Shown here piece after piece: positions 9,149 to 19,165 of a stretch of 64,000 nt of DNA. Source of the stretch: Roseomonas alba (lineage in GTDB: Bacteria; Pseudomonadota; Alphaproteobacteria; Acetobacterales; Acetobacteraceae). The notes below the pieces were generated by a model that worked only from the letters and a program-made list of their open reading frames with translations, did no database searches and had not been told where the DNA came from. A program made the position numbers and the translations under genes. The DNA lies in the NCBI RefSeq assembly GCF_019430885.1, contig NZ_JAHYBZ010000008.1:248001-312000 (forward strand). The letters run 5' to 3'. Positions within the stretch are counted from its first letter, which is position 1; every line of letters starts with the position of its first letter.

Positions 9149-10798
9149 TCAGCCAGAGTAGCCATAGACCTCGCGCGCCGTGTCGGCGGAGATGACGCCT
9201 TCGGCCAGATCGCGGGCGACCGCAGCGGGCGCGCGCTTGTCGGCGGGGCCGTAGCCGCCGGCCCCGGGGCTGACCACGGCGAACCATTGCCCCGGCTTCA
9301 GCACCGCGCTGTCGCCATCGAACACCACGCCCGGACCGCATTCCACCGCGCCATGCCCGCCGGCGCCGCCGCCGAGCAGGCCCCACGACTTCGACGACAG
9401 GCGCGAAACATCGACCCGTACGCGGCAATCGGCATCGGCGCGATAGACCCGCCGCAACCCCATGCCGCCGCGCTGCGTCCCGACGCCACCGGAACCGTCG
9501 ACGAGCTCATAGCGCAGCAGGGTCAGCGGATATTCGATCTCCAGCGCCTCGACCGGCAGGTTGGAGGTGTTGGTGACATGGACATGGATGCCATCGAGGC
9601 CATCCTTCGTCGCGCGTGCCCCGCCACCACCGCCCATGGTCTCCAGATAGACCCAGAGCGCGCCATCTTCCTCGCGCTGGCCGATGAAGCTCGCCACGGT
9701 GCAGACGGAGTTGGAACAGGCCGTCACGCGATCCGGCACGGCCTGCGCCAGGGCACCGAGGATCAGGTCGGACACGCGCTGGCAGGTCTGCACCCGCCCG
9801 TTCACCGCGGCCGGATGCGCGCAGTTCAGCACGGTGCCCGGCGGGGCCGTGACGGTCAGCGGCCGCGCCAGCCCCGCATTGGGCAGGATGGTCGGATCGA
9901 CCACGGACTTCACGACGTAGTAGGCGGTCGCCGCCAGCGCGGTCCAGGTCATGTTCAGGCCCGCGCGGAGCTGCTTCGGGCTGTCGAAATGCAAGGTCAT
10001 GGAATCGCCCTGCACCGTGACGCGCACATGCAGCGGCAGTTGTTCCTTGACCTCCATGCTTTCGAAGACGTCTTCGAAGGTCCAGGTGCCGTCGGGGATG
10101 GCGGCGATGCCCGCGCGCATCTTGCGCTCGGCATAATCCAGCAGCGCGCGGCCTGCGGCAGTCACCGTCGCGGTGCCATACTTCGCGCAGAGCGCCTGGA
10201 AGCGCTGCACGCCGACCCGGTTCGCCGCCATCTGCGCGCGCAGGTCGGACAGGCGCTCGCGCGGCACCTGGCAGTTCAGCAGGATGAGGTCGAGGACATC
10301 CTTCTGCAGTTCACCCGCGCGGTACAGCCGCACCGGCGGAATCCGCAGCCCTTCCTGGTAGATGTGCGCATGCCCGCGATCGGCGAAGTCCGAATGGTGG
10401 GCGAGGTTGACCGTCCAGGCGACGATGGCGCCATCCACGAAGATCGGCTCGGCCAGCACGATATCGGGCAGGTGGGTGCCGCCGCCCTCATAGGCGTCGT
10501 TGCCGACGAAGACGTCGCCGGGCTTCATGTCCTCGATCCGGTGCAGCTTCAGCACATGGGGCACGATGCCGATGAAGCTGCCGAGGTGGATCGGGATGTG
10601 CTCCGCCTGGCAAAGCGTATTGCCATCCGTGTCGAACAGCGCGGTGGAACAGTCCCGCCGTTCCTTGATGTTGGTGGAGTAGGAGGCACGGATCAGCGCC
10701 TCGCCCGTCTCCTCGACGATGGAGGACAGGGCGGCGCCGATCACCTCGACGGTGATGGGATCGAGCACCGGGGAGTGCGTCGCGGGCGCGTCGTTCAT
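9149..10798 (-). CDS. hyuB: Hydantoinase B / oxoprolinase subunit B family protein
   Basis: A 549-residue HyuB-family protein. DPITVEVIGAALSSIVEE at the N-terminus and RASYSTNIKERRDCS near residue 40 are hallmarks. So are the HSDFADRGHAH and glycine-rich segments further on. With HyuA it forms an ATP-dependent amidohydrolase of the hydantoinase/5-oxoprolinase/N-methylhydantoinase group (the same family also gives acetone and acetophenone carboxylases). It overlaps hyuA by four bases and comes just before the transporter. N-methylhydantoin or 5-oxoproline hydrolysis is more likely than ketone carboxylation because no third (gamma) carboxylase subunit is present; this is inferred from context. 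Confidence 0.9.
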   Translation of the reverse strand: MNDAPATHSPVLDPITVEVIGAALSSIVEETGEALIRASYSTNIKERRDCSTALFDTDGNTLCQAEHIPIHLGSFIGIVPHVLKLHRIEDMKPGDVFVGNDAYEGGGTHLPDIVLAEPIFVDGAIVAWTVNLAHHSDFADRGHAHIYQEGLRIPPVRLYRAGELQKDVLDLILLNCQVPRERLSDLRAQMAANRVGVQRFQALCAKYGTATVTAAGRALLDYAERKMRAGIAAIPDGTWTFEDVFESMEVKEQLPLHVRVTVQGDSMTLHFDSPKQLRAGLNMTWTALAATAYYVVKSVVDPTILPNAGLARPLTVTAPPGTVLNCAHPAAVNGRVQTCQRVSDLILGALAQAVPDRVTACSNSVCTVASFIGQREEDGALWVYLETMGGGGGARATKDGLDGIHVHVTNTSNLPVEALEIEYPLTLLRYELVDGSGGVGTQRGGMGLRRVYRADADCRVRVDVSRLSSKSWGLLGGGAGGHGAVECGPGVVFDGDSAVLKPGQWFAVVSPGAGGYGPADKRAPAAVARDLAEGVISADTAREVYGYSG

Positions 10799-12864
10799 GC
10801 CGCCACCTCCAGGATCAGATTGAGGTACGCATCCACCCGCGCCGACATGCCGGGCAGGACGACCGTGGTGGTGTCCATCTGCTCGACGATGGCCGGGCCG
10901 GTGAAGCTGTTGCCGGGCCGAAGCTTGTCGCGGGCATAGATCGGTGTGGCGACGAAGGCGCCGGCTTCGGGGAACCAGACCTCACGCTCACCGATAATGG
11001 CACCGGAGGCATCCGGGCCGGCATCGGGGAAGGATTTGAGTTCCGCCTTCTTCACCCGGCCGGTGGCTTCCAGGCGCAGGGTGACGAGCTGCACCGGCTC
11101 GCCTTCCGCGATGAAGCCGTAGCGCTGCTTGTGGGCTTCGGCGAAGCCCTCGGCCAGCGTGGCGATGGTCGCCGCGGTGACAGGGCCTTCCGGCAGCGGC
11201 ACGGCGAGTTCGTAGTTCTGCCCGGCGTAGCGCATGTCCGCGGTGCGCGTCAGGTGACGATCCGCCGGCGCGATCTCCTCATGCGCGAACCATTCGGTGG
11301 CACGCGTTGCCAGCCCGTCGAAGGCCGCGGCCACTTCGCCGACCGAGGCTGGCGTCGCCGGCAGCAGCTTGGTCGCGGCGAAATCGGCGCGCAGATCGGT
11401 CAGCAGCAGCCCCATGGCGCAGAGGATGCCAGGATAGGGCGGCACCAGCACGCGCTTCATGTCGAGTTCGCGGGCCAGCCGCGCCGCATGCAGCGGGCCG
11501 GCCCCGCCGAAGGCCATCAGTGTGTAGTCGCGCGGGTCGTAGCCGCGCTGCACGGAGATGACACGGATCGCGCGCGCCATGTTCGCGGTGACGACGGAGA
11601 TGATGCCCTGCGCCGTCTCCATCACGCCAAGGCCGAGCTTTTCCGCGAGCCTGGCGATCGCCGCCTTGGCCAGCGACTGATCCACCTTCATGCGCCCGGC
11701 GAGCAGGTATTCCGGGTTCAGCGTCTGCAGCACGACGTTCGCGTCGGTCGTCGCCGGCTCGGTGTTGCCGCGACCGTAGCAGACCGGGCCGGGATCCGCA
11801 CCGCAGGACCGCGGACCGACCTTCAGCAGCCCGCCGGCATCAATGTACGCGATGGACCCGCCGCCCGCGCCGACCGTGTGGATGTCGAGCATCGGCGCCT
11901 TGATCGGATAGCCATGCACGATGGCCTCCGAGGTCAGCTTGCACGCCCCACCATTGAGCAGCGCCACATCGGTCGAGGTGCCGCCCATGTCGAAGGTGAT
12001 CAGGTCCTCATAGCCCGCCAGGGCACCGATCGCCTGGGCGCCGACCACCCCGGTCGAGGGGCCGGACAGCACCGCGCGAACCGGCATCTCGGCGGCCGTG
12101 CCGAAGCCGATGACGCCGCCATTGGACTGCGTCAGATGCGGCGTCGCCGTCATGCCGATGTCGCGCAGTCGCGGGGTCAGGCGCTCGATGTAGTTGCGCA
12201 TGACCGGGCCGAGATAGGCGTTCAGCACCACCGTCGACAGGCGCTCGAACTCGCGGAATTCCGGGGCGATCTCGTGGCCGGCGCTGATGAAGACCTCGGG
12301 CATCTCCTCGCGCAGGATCTCGACCGCGCGCTTCTCGTGCTCGGGGCGGATGAAGCCATAGAGGAAGGAGACGGCGATCGCCTTCACCCCCGCTTCCTTC
12401 AGCGCCTTGGCCGCGGCGCGCATGCGGTCCTCATCGAGCGCGAGGTCGATGCGCCCGTCATGGCGCACGCGTTCCGGCACCTCATGCCGCAGGTCGCGCG
12501 AGACCAGGGTGGGCGGCTTGTCCGCCTGCATGTCATACAGGTCAGGTCGCTTCTGGCGGCCGATCTCAAGCAGATCGCGGAAGCCGTCGGTCGTCACCAG
12601 GCCGGTCTTCACGCCGCGATGCTGGATCAGCGCGTTGGTCGCGACCGTGGTGCCATGGCCGAAATAGGCCACCGACGCACCAGGCTGGTCGGCATCGGGG
12701 GCGACGCGACGCATGCCCTCCTCGACACCCTGGGCGATGCCGCGGGACGGATCGTCCGGCGTGGAGGAGACCTTCCACACCTCGACCCGACCGGCCTCCT
12801 CATCGAAGAGGCAGACATCGGTGAAGGTTCCGCCGGAGTCCACGCCAACACGCCACCGGGCCAT
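10795..12864 (-). CDS. hyuA: Hydantoinase A / oxoprolinase subunit A family protein
   Basis: A 689-residue ASKHA-fold subunit. It opens MARWRVGVDSGGTFTD, the phosphate-binding element of the HyuA family, and contains a second phosphate motif FDMGGTSTDVALL near residue 290 and SVQRGYDPRDYTL near 445. It phosphorylates the substrate amide using ATP. An upstream in-frame ATG at 12879 would add five residues. I chose 12864 because GGGGA precedes it at normal spacing and the family usually starts a few residues before xxGVDxGGTFTD. It is the first gene of the catabolic operon; the intergenic region to the divergent IclR gene (12865-13018) must hold the promoter. Confidence 0.9.
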   Translation of the reverse strand: MARWRVGVDSGGTFTDVCLFDEEAGRVEVWKVSSTPDDPSRGIAQGVEEGMRRVAPDADQPGASVAYFGHGTTVATNALIQHRGVKTGLVTTDGFRDLLEIGRQKRPDLYDMQADKPPTLVSRDLRHEVPERVRHDGRIDLALDEDRMRAAAKALKEAGVKAIAVSFLYGFIRPEHEKRAVEILREEMPEVFISAGHEIAPEFREFERLSTVVLNAYLGPVMRNYIERLTPRLRDIGMTATPHLTQSNGGVIGFGTAAEMPVRAVLSGPSTGVVGAQAIGALAGYEDLITFDMGGTSTDVALLNGGACKLTSEAIVHGYPIKAPMLDIHTVGAGGGSIAYIDAGGLLKVGPRSCGADPGPVCYGRGNTEPATTDANVVLQTLNPEYLLAGRMKVDQSLAKAAIARLAEKLGLGVMETAQGIISVVTANMARAIRVISVQRGYDPRDYTLMAFGGAGPLHAARLARELDMKRVLVPPYPGILCAMGLLLTDLRADFAATKLLPATPASVGEVAAAFDGLATRATEWFAHEEIAPADRHLTRTADMRYAGQNYELAVPLPEGPVTAATIATLAEGFAEAHKQRYGFIAEGEPVQLVTLRLEATGRVKKAELKSFPDAGPDASGAIIGEREVWFPEAGAFVATPIYARDKLRPGNSFTGPAIVEQMDTTTVVLPGMSARVDAYLNLILEVAA

Positions 12865-12946
12865 GCCGATTTTCCCCATCGCGAAAGAACGAACAGACCA
12901 TGACTATCCTGTTGCATTCCGGACGTTCGCAAGGCCTAATTTTCTC

Positions 12947-12960
12947 CAAGCGGTAGCTTG
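12947..12960. promoter_or_regulatory. Candidate operator in the hyuA/iclR intergenic region
   Basis: A perfect inverted repeat, CAAGC-GGTA-GCTTG, lies between the divergent hyuA and IclR genes. IclR regulators usually bind short palindromes between themselves and the operon they control, so this is the best candidate site. A second, weaker symmetry (TTGC...GCAA, 12912-12932) lies next to it. No binding consensus is known to me for this regulator. Confidence 0.3.
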
Positions 12961-13018
12961 TCCATCATTTTCTCTCTCAGCGGAAACGAATCCGCCAATA
13001 GCCCGAAGAGATCGTCCT

Positions 13019-13846
13019 TTGTCGGAAGATGTCCAGGATGCCGGAACGAGCGGCATTGGCCGTGCCTTCAGCCTGCTGCGCCTGCTGGGCGAAAGCGGCC
13101 CGGGCGGCGTGCGGCTGACCGAACTCGCCGCCCGCGCCGGCCTGCCGCGCCCCACGGCTCATCGCATGCTGCGCAGCCTGGCCGCCGAGGGCGCTGTCGC
13201 CTTCGATGCGCGCAGCAAGCGCTACACCCTTGGGCTCGGCCTGTTCCTGCTGGCCGCGCGCGCCGGGGACACGCTCGGCCTGCGGGAACTGGCGCGGCCG
13301 ACGCTGTTGCGCCTGACCGCCTCCCTGGGCGAGACGCTCTTCCTGCTGGTGCACAATGGTTACGATGCCGTGTGCATCGAGCGCACGGCCGGGCCGCTGC
13401 CGATCCGCTCCTTCACCGGCGACATCGGCGGGCGCGTGCCGCTCGGCATCGGGCAGGGGGCGAATGCGATCCTCGCCTTCCTGCCACCGCCCGAGCAAGA
13501 CGAGATCATCCGCCACAACCTGCCGCGGATGCGCGAATTCGGCGGGCCGGACGAGGCCACGCTGCGCGCCGAACTCGCCCAGGTCCGTCGGGAGGGCCAT
13601 TGCGGCGGCGCCAGCGGGCTGATCCCGGGCATGGCGGGGCTAGGGGCACCGATCCTGGACCATGAGGGGCGCGCCGTCGCCGCCATCAGCATCGGCACGA
13701 CGACCGATCGGCTGACACCCGATCGCCGGGCCGTGATTGCCGAGATGCTGAAGCGCGACGCAGCGGGCATCAGCCGCGGGCTCAATCCCTTCGACCCGAC
13801 GCTGCGGCGCGCCGGCGCCGCAATGGGGGCGCAGACGGCCAAGTGA
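13019..13846 (+). CDS. IclR family transcriptional regulator
   Basis: A 275-residue regulator. The N-terminal winged helix-turn-helix (GIGRAFSLLRLLGESG, then LTELAARAGLPRPTAHRMLR, about residues 14-60) is followed by the IclR effector-binding domain (ISIGTTTDRLTP near its end). No ATG fits: upstream in-frame ATGs overlap hyuA, so a TTG at 13019 is chosen. It has AAGAG eight bases upstream, and the resulting length is typical of the family. The gene diverges from hyuA and is the obvious candidate regulator of the hydantoinase-transporter-dehydrogenase operon, probably sensing its substrate or product. Confidence 0.85.
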   Translation: MSEDVQDAGTSGIGRAFSLLRLLGESGPGGVRLTELAARAGLPRPTAHRMLRSLAAEGAVAFDARSKRYTLGLGLFLLAARAGDTLGLRELARPTLLRLTASLGETLFLLVHNGYDAVCIERTAGPLPIRSFTGDIGGRVPLGIGQGANAILAFLPPPEQDEIIRHNLPRMREFGGPDEATLRAELAQVRREGHCGGASGLIPGMAGLGAPILDHEGRAVAAISIGTTTDRLTPDRRAVIAEMLKRDAAGISRGLNPFDPTLRRAGAAMGAQTAK

Positions 13847-13870
13847 GGCGGCGCGGCAGGCGGCGCCGCC
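13847..13870. terminator. Terminator-like hairpin between convergent iclR and tetR genes
   Basis: An 8-bp GC stem, GGCGGCGC / GCGCCGCC, with an 8-nt loop sits in the 30-nt gap between the two convergent stops. It lacks a clear T-run on either side, so rho-independent action is uncertain, but the placement fits a shared bidirectional terminator. Confidence 0.45.
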
Positions 13871-13876
13871 CCTTCC

Positions 13877-14515
13877 TCAGGCGGCCGGTGTGATCAGGGC
13901 GCCCCGCAGGAACACGGCCACCGCGTCGCCGGCGCGCCGTTCCATCTCCGCCTCCGACGGTGGCCCCTGCAAGCCGAGCAGCAGGAACATGTGTGCCGCG
14001 CCGATCGCCATCCCGAACAGCATGCGGGCGGCCTCGGTCGGATCGGCCAAACTGAGCCGCCCCTTCGCCATCTCGGCGGCGAGGCGCCGTTCGAGCGCGC
14101 CCGCCCCCTTGGCGGGCCCGGCCTGATTGAAGGCATCGGCGAGTTCCGGCGACCGCTTCACCTCCCCGATGATGAGGCGGAAGATCGCCACCTGGCGGGG
14201 ATTGAAGAGATGGCGCGTCAGCGCGACCAGCATGCTGCGCAGCGCGAGGGCAAGGTCCGGCTCGTCATCCAGCGAGGAATCGAGTGCGAAGGGGCAGAGG
14301 CAATCCTCCATCACCGCCCGGAACAGCTCCGCCTTGGAAGCGAAATGCTGGTAGAGCGTGCGCTTCGACATGCCGGCGAGCTGCGCCACATCGTCCATCC
14401 GCGCCGTGGCATAGCCGTCGCGCAGGAAGACGGTCTCGGCCGCCTCGCGCAGCAGGCGGAAGCGATCCGCCTCGCCCAGGCGGCGCCGCGGTGCCGCCTC
14501 CGCGGTCGTGCTCAT
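13877..14515 (-). CDS. TetR/AcrR family regulator of the RND efflux operon
   Basis: A 212-residue TetR-family protein. The DNA-binding domain ([20 protein letters not shown], then [20 protein letters not shown], about residues 25-70) is followed by a ligand-binding C-terminal domain. It is the last gene of the efflux operon and its ATG overlaps the stop of the outer-membrane factor gene by four bases, an unusual arrangement because efflux repressors are more often divergent. The likely operator is the GAAACT/AGTTTC inverted repeat at 20422-20437 upstream of the first operon gene, giving autorepression of the whole unit; this is inferred. Confidence 0.88.
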   Translation of the reverse strand: MSTTAEAAPRRRLGEADRFRLLREAAETVFLRDGYATARMDDVAQLAGMSKRTLYQHFASKAELFRAVMEDCLCPFALDSSLDDEPDLALALRSMLVALTRHLFNPRQVAIFRLIIGEVKRSPELADAFNQAGPAKGAGALERRLAAEMAKGRLSLADPTEAARMLFGMAIGAAHMFLLLGLQGPPSEAEMERRAGDAVAVFLRGALITPAA

Positions 14516-15996
14516 GGTGTGGTTGCACCCGCCTGCGTCATCGTCCCGCTCCGCTCCTCCCAGCCGCCGCCCAGGGCACGATACAGGGAAACGCGGTTCT
14601 GCTGGCGAAGCAATTCCTGGGCAATGAGTTCCTGCTGGGCGGTGAAGAGCTGCCGCTGGGCATCGAGCGAGGCCTGGTAGTTGTCGAGCCCGCTGCGGAA
14701 CCGCATCAGCGCGAGGCGATAGGCATCCTGGTACGATTGCACCAGCGCCCGCTGCGCCGCGATCTGGCGGTCGAAGGTGCCGCGCGCGGCCAGCGAATCC
14801 GCGACCTCGCGGAAGGCGGATTGGACGGCGCGCTCATAGGTCGCGACCTGGATATCGGTGCGGATCTTCGCCGCGTCCAAACTGCCTTGCAGAGTGCCGC
14901 CGGTGAAGATCGGCAGGTTGATCTGCGGGGCGAAGGTCCAGCTTCCGCTGCCGGCGCTGAACAGGTTGGACAGGCTCGCGCTCGCCGTGCCGCCGCTCGC
15001 GGTCAGGGTGATGGACGGGAAAAAGGCGGCTCGCGCAGCGCCGATCTCGGCATTGGCGGCGGTCAGGTTGCGCTCGGCCGCCAGAACGTCCGGACGGCGC
15101 AGAAGGATGGCCGAGGAGACGCCGGCCGGCACATCCGCGATCGGCTGGTGCAGCGCCGACAGCGAATCCGGCAGCATGTCCTGCGGCACCGGCCCGCCGA
15201 GCAGCAGCGCCAGCGCGTTGACATCCTGCGCCTTGAGCCGCGAGTAGCGTTCGAGGCTGGCGCGCGCCGTCTCGACCGAGGTCTGCGCCTGGCGCAGCGC
15301 GAGCTCGGTGGCGGTGCCGCCCTGGAAGGCCGCCCGCGTGATGGCGAAGGCCTCCTCCTGGTTGGCCAGCGTCTGGCGGGTGAGGTCGAGCGCCTCCTGA
15401 TCCGCGGCGATGGCGAGCCAAGCCTCGGCGACCTGGCCGACCAGGCTGATCTGCGCGGCGCGCCGCGTCTCGGCATAGCCAAGATAGCGCTGGAAGGCCG
15501 CCTGGCTGAGGCTGCGGACCCGGCCGAACAGGTCGATCTCGTAGGCGCTGATGCCGATGCCCGCCCCCCAGATGCGCCGCGTCACGCCGGCCGTCGCATC
15601 GATCGGCGCGGTGCTCGAGACCACGCCGAGCGGCGTGCGGGTAGCGTCCAGGCTGCCGCTCGCGCCGACGCTGGGGAACAGCTCGCCGCGCTGGACGCGG
15701 TATTGCGCCTCGGCCAACGAGACATTCAGCACGGCGATGCGCAGGTCGCGATTGCCGGCGAGCGCCGTCTCGACCGCGCGTTGCAGGCGCGGATCGGCGA
15801 AGACATCGCGCCAGCCGATGGCATCGGCCTCCCGCGCCGGGCTCGCCGGGACCGGCGTCGTGCCGGCCGTGCTGCGATAGGCCGGGCCCTCCGGCCAGGC
15901 CGCGGCCACCGAGGGATTGGTCGCCGGCTGGTCGGGGATCAGGCTGCAGCCAGCCATCAGCAGCGCCGCGAAGGATAGGACAGGCAGGCGGATCAT
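14512..15996 (-). CDS. Efflux outer-membrane lipoprotein, OprM/NodT family
   Basis: A 494-residue outer-membrane factor. The N-terminal lipobox LMAGC (cysteine near residue 16) predicts lipidation. Two OEP repeats follow, with typical features such as [38 protein letters not shown] in the middle and [16 protein letters not shown] near the end. It provides the trimeric exit duct for the RND pump encoded upstream. The gene starts five bases before the RND stop codon on this strand's reading direction (gap of 4 nt) and overlaps tetR by four bases. Confidence 0.93.
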   Translation of the reverse strand: MIRLPVLSFAALLMAGCSLIPDQPATNPSVAAAWPEGPAYRSTAGTTPVPASPAREADAIGWRDVFADPRLQRAVETALAGNRDLRIAVLNVSLAEAQYRVQRGELFPSVGASGSLDATRTPLGVVSSTAPIDATAGVTRRIWGAGIGISAYEIDLFGRVRSLSQAAFQRYLGYAETRRAAQISLVGQVAEAWLAIAADQEALDLTRQTLANQEEAFAITRAAFQGGTATELALRQAQTSVETARASLERYSRLKAQDVNALALLLGGPVPQDMLPDSLSALHQPIADVPAGVSSAILLRRPDVLAAERNLTAANAEIGAARAAFFPSITLTASGGTASASLSNLFSAGSGSWTFAPQINLPIFTGGTLQGSLDAAKIRTDIQVATYERAVQSAFREVADSLAARGTFDRQIAAQRALVQSYQDAYRLALMRFRSGLDNYQASLDAQRQLFTAQQELIAQELLRQQNRVSLYRALGGGWEERSGTMTQAGATTP

Positions 15997-16000
15997 GGCG

Positions 16001-19000
16001 TCACTCTCCGGCCTGCGGCAGGGCGGCCGGTGTTGGGGTTTCGGCAGCCGGCCGGCGGCGCGTGCGAAACAGGCGCAGCACCACCAGGAAGAAGATGGGC
16101 ACGAAGCTGATCGCGAGGACCGTGCCGGCCGCCACGCCACCCAGCACGCCGACGCCGATGGCGTTCTGCCCGCCCGCGCCAGCACCGGTCGCGATGGCCA
16201 GTGGCACGACGCCGAGGCCAAAAGCGAGCGAGGTCATGATAATCGGCCGCAGGCGCTGGCGCGCGGCATCCGTCGCGGCCTCGATCAGCTCCATCCCCCT
16301 GTCGAAATTCTCCTTGGCGAATTCGACGATCAGGATGGCGTTCTTGGCCGACAGGCCGACCGTCGTCAGCAGCCCGACCTGGAAGTAGATGTCGTTGGAC
16401 AGGCCGCGTGCGATCGACGCCATGACCGCGCCCAGCACGCCAAGCGGCACCACCATCATCACCGAGGCCGGGATCGACCAGCTTTCATACAGCGCGGCGA
16501 GGCAGAGGAAGACCACCAGCAGGGAGATGGCATAGAGCGCCGGCGCCTGGCCCGAGGATTGCCGTTCCTCGTAGGACAGGCCCGACCAGGCATAGCCGAA
16601 GCCGGGCGGAAGCTGCGCCATCAGGCGCTGCATCTCGGCCATGGCCTCGCCGGTGGTGCGGCCGGGCGCGGGGGCGCCGGCGATCTCGCGGGAGGCGATG
16701 CCGTTGAAGCGTTCGAGACGCGGCGAGCCATAGACCCATTCGGTGCGGCCGAAGGCGGAGAAGGGCACCATCTGCCCCACCGCGTTGCGTACGAACCAGC
16801 GGTCGAGATCCCCTGGCAGCATGCGCGATTCGGCATCGCCCTGGAGATAGACGCGCTTCACGCGCCCACGGTCCATGAAGTCGTTGACGTAGGTCGCGCC
16901 CCAGGCTGTCGACAGCGTCGTGTTGATGTCGTTGACCGTCAGGCCGAGCGCGCTCGCGCGTTCCCAGTCGATGACCAGATGGAACTGCGCCTCGTCGTTC
17001 AGGCCGTTGGGGCGCACGGCCATCAGCACGGGGCTTTGCGCGGCAAGGCCGAGCAGCTGGTTGCGTGCCTCCATCAGTGCGGCATGGCCACGCCCGGTCT
17101 GGTCGAGGAGCTGGAAGGTGAAGCCGGTCGCATTGCCGAGCTCGGTGATGGCGGGCGGGGCGAAGGCGAAGACCATCGCGTCGCGATAGGCGCCGAAGCG
17201 GGCCATGATGCGCCCGTTCAGGGCCTGGACGCGCTGCGCGGCGGTCTTGCGGTCGTCCCAGTCGCGCAGCCGGATGAAGGCCATGCCGGCATTCTGCCCG
17301 CGGCCGGAGAAGTTGAAGCCGTTGATCGAGAAGACCGAGGAGACGGTGTCGCGCTCCTCCTCCAACAGGTACTGCGTGATCTGGTCGAGCGCGGCCTGGG
17401 TCCGGCTGGCCGTCGCACCCGGCGGGGCTACGACCTGGACGAAGCTGATGCCCTGGTCCTCATCCGGCAGGAAGCCGCCGGGCAGGCGCAGGAAGCCGAA
17501 GGCGAGCGCGCCGAGCAGCGCGCCATAGACCAGCAGCATGCGGATCGGTCGGCGCAGGCTGGCGGTGACGAAGCGGGTATAGACGCGCGTCACGCGTTCG
17601 AAGCCGCGGTTGAACCGGCCGGCGAAGCCCTTCTGCGTCTGGCCCGGCTTGTGCGGCTTCAGGATCGTGGCGCAGAGCGCGGGCGTGAAGAAAATGGCGG
17701 TGAAGACCGACAGGCCCATTGCGGTGGCGATGGTGATGGAGAACTGCCGGTAGATGACGCCCGTCGATCCGGCGAAGAAGGCCATGGGCAGGAACACCGC
17801 CGCCAGCACCAGGCCGATGCCGATCAGCGCGCCGGTGATCTGGTCCATCGACTTGCGCGTGGCCTCGAGGGGCGAGAGGTGCTCCTCGGCCATCACGCGC
17901 TCGACATTCTCCACCACCACGATGGCGTCGTCGACCAGCAGGCCAATGGCGAGCACCATGCCGAACATGGTCAGCGTGTTGATGGTGAAGCCCGCCATCT
18001 GGAGCACCGCGAAGGTGCCGAGCAACACCACCGGCACGGCAATGGTCGGGATCAGCGTCGCGCGGATGTTCTGCAGGAACAGCAGCATGACCAGGAAGAC
18101 CAGCACCACCGCCTCGAACAGCGTGTGCACAACGCTTTCGATCGACAGGCGCACGAAGGGCGTCGTGTCGTAGGGAAAGATCACCTCGACCCCGTCCGGC
18201 AACAGCGGCCGCAGGCTGTCGATGGTGGCGCGCACCGCCGTCGCGGCATCAAGCGCATTGGCGCCGGAGGCGAGCTTGATGCCGATGCCCGCCGCGGGGC
18301 GGCCATTGTAGAGCGCGCTGATGGCGTAGTTCTCGGCACCGACCTCAACGCGCGCGACGTCGCGCAGCCGGACCTGGGCACCGTCGGTCTGCACGCGCAA
18401 CAGGATGGAGCCGAAGGCGTCCGGTGAGGTCAGGTAGGATGGCCCGATGACGGTGGCATTCAACTGCTGGCCCTGCACCGAGGGCAGCGCGCCCATCTCG
18501 CCGCTCGCCACCTGGACGTTCTGCGCGCGGATGGCGGTGGCCACATCGCCCGGTGTCAGGCCGTAATTCACCAGCTTCGCCGGATCCAGCCAGATACGCA
18601 TCGCATATTGCGCGCCGAAGATCTGGTAGTCGCCCACGCCCGGCGTGCGGCTGATGGGATCCTGGATGTTGGTGACGACGAAGTCGGAGATGTCGAAATT
18701 GCTCAGCCGCCCGTCAGTCGAGACGAAGCCGACCACGAGCAGGAAGTTGTTGGTCGACTTGGCGACGCGGATGCCCTGCTGCTGCACCGTCTGCGGCAGG
18801 CGCGGCACGGCGAGCTGCACCTTGTTCTGCACCTGCACCTGCGCCGTGTCCGGGTTGGTGCCCTGGGCGAAGGTCAGGGTGATGGTCGCGCTGCCGTCCT
18901 TCGCCGCGTTCGACGAGAAATACAGCAGGTTGTCGATGCCGCTGAGCTGCTGCTCGATCACCTGCACCACGGTGGACTGCACCGTCTCGGCCGAGGCGCC

Positions 19001-19150
19001 CGGATAGGAGACCTGGATCGAGATCGCGGGCGGCGCGATGGCGGGATATTGCGCGACCGGCAGGCTGCGCAGGGAGAGCAGGCCGGCCAGCATGATCGCG
19101 ATGGCGATCACCCAGGCGAAGACCGGGCGGTCGATGAAGAAACGGGCCAT
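16001..19150 (-). CDS. RND multidrug efflux permease, HAE1 family (AcrB/MexB-like)
   Basis: A 1049-residue RND transporter, the usual length. It starts [17 protein letters not shown] like AcrB. The proton-relay aspartates are D407 and D408 in [14 protein letters not shown], numbered as in AcrB. The second half holds the other conserved membrane stretches ([35 protein letters not shown]). It extrudes hydrophobic or amphiphilic compounds using the proton gradient. It is the second gene of the operon, 15 nt after the adaptor gene. The sequence shows no truncation or missing core residue. Confidence 0.95.
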   Translation of the reverse strand: MARFFIDRPVFAWVIAIAIMLAGLLSLRSLPVAQYPAIAPPAISIQVSYPGASAETVQSTVVQVIEQQLSGIDNLLYFSSNAAKDGSATITLTFAQGTNPDTAQVQVQNKVQLAVPRLPQTVQQQGIRVAKSTNNFLLVVGFVSTDGRLSNFDISDFVVTNIQDPISRTPGVGDYQIFGAQYAMRIWLDPAKLVNYGLTPGDVATAIRAQNVQVASGEMGALPSVQGQQLNATVIGPSYLTSPDAFGSILLRVQTDGAQVRLRDVARVEVGAENYAISALYNGRPAAGIGIKLASGANALDAATAVRATIDSLRPLLPDGVEVIFPYDTTPFVRLSIESVVHTLFEAVVLVFLVMLLFLQNIRATLIPTIAVPVVLLGTFAVLQMAGFTINTLTMFGMVLAIGLLVDDAIVVVENVERVMAEEHLSPLEATRKSMDQITGALIGIGLVLAAVFLPMAFFAGSTGVIYRQFSITIATAMGLSVFTAIFFTPALCATILKPHKPGQTQKGFAGRFNRGFERVTRVYTRFVTASLRRPIRMLLVYGALLGALAFGFLRLPGGFLPDEDQGISFVQVVAPPGATASRTQAALDQITQYLLEEERDTVSSVFSINGFNFSGRGQNAGMAFIRLRDWDDRKTAAQRVQALNGRIMARFGAYRDAMVFAFAPPAITELGNATGFTFQLLDQTGRGHAALMEARNQLLGLAAQSPVLMAVRPNGLNDEAQFHLVIDWERASALGLTVNDINTTLSTAWGATYVNDFMDRGRVKRVYLQGDAESRMLPGDLDRWFVRNAVGQMVPFSAFGRTEWVYGSPRLERFNGIASREIAGAPAPGRTTGEAMAEMQRLMAQLPPGFGYAWSGLSYEERQSSGQAPALYAISLLVVFLCLAALYESWSIPASVMMVVPLGVLGAVMASIARGLSNDIYFQVGLLTTVGLSAKNAILIVEFAKENFDRGMELIEAATDAARQRLRPIIMTSLAFGLGVVPLAIATGAGAGGQNAIGVGVLGGVAAGTVLAISFVPIFFLVVLRLFRTRRRPAAETPTPAALPQAGE

Positions 19151-19165
19151 GGGGAGGTGCCTGGA

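Noticed and set aside
16..12903. Long open frames on the plus strand across the catabolic operon (16-1932, 7436-10939, 11131-12903)
   Set aside because: They lie antisense to well-recognised genes, have no domain and arise from high GC at third positions; the minus-strand genes explain the region.
15917..18427. An 836-residue open frame on the plus strand
   Set aside because: It is antisense to the AcrB-like pump, is rich in His/Arg/Gln and has no recognisable protein feature.
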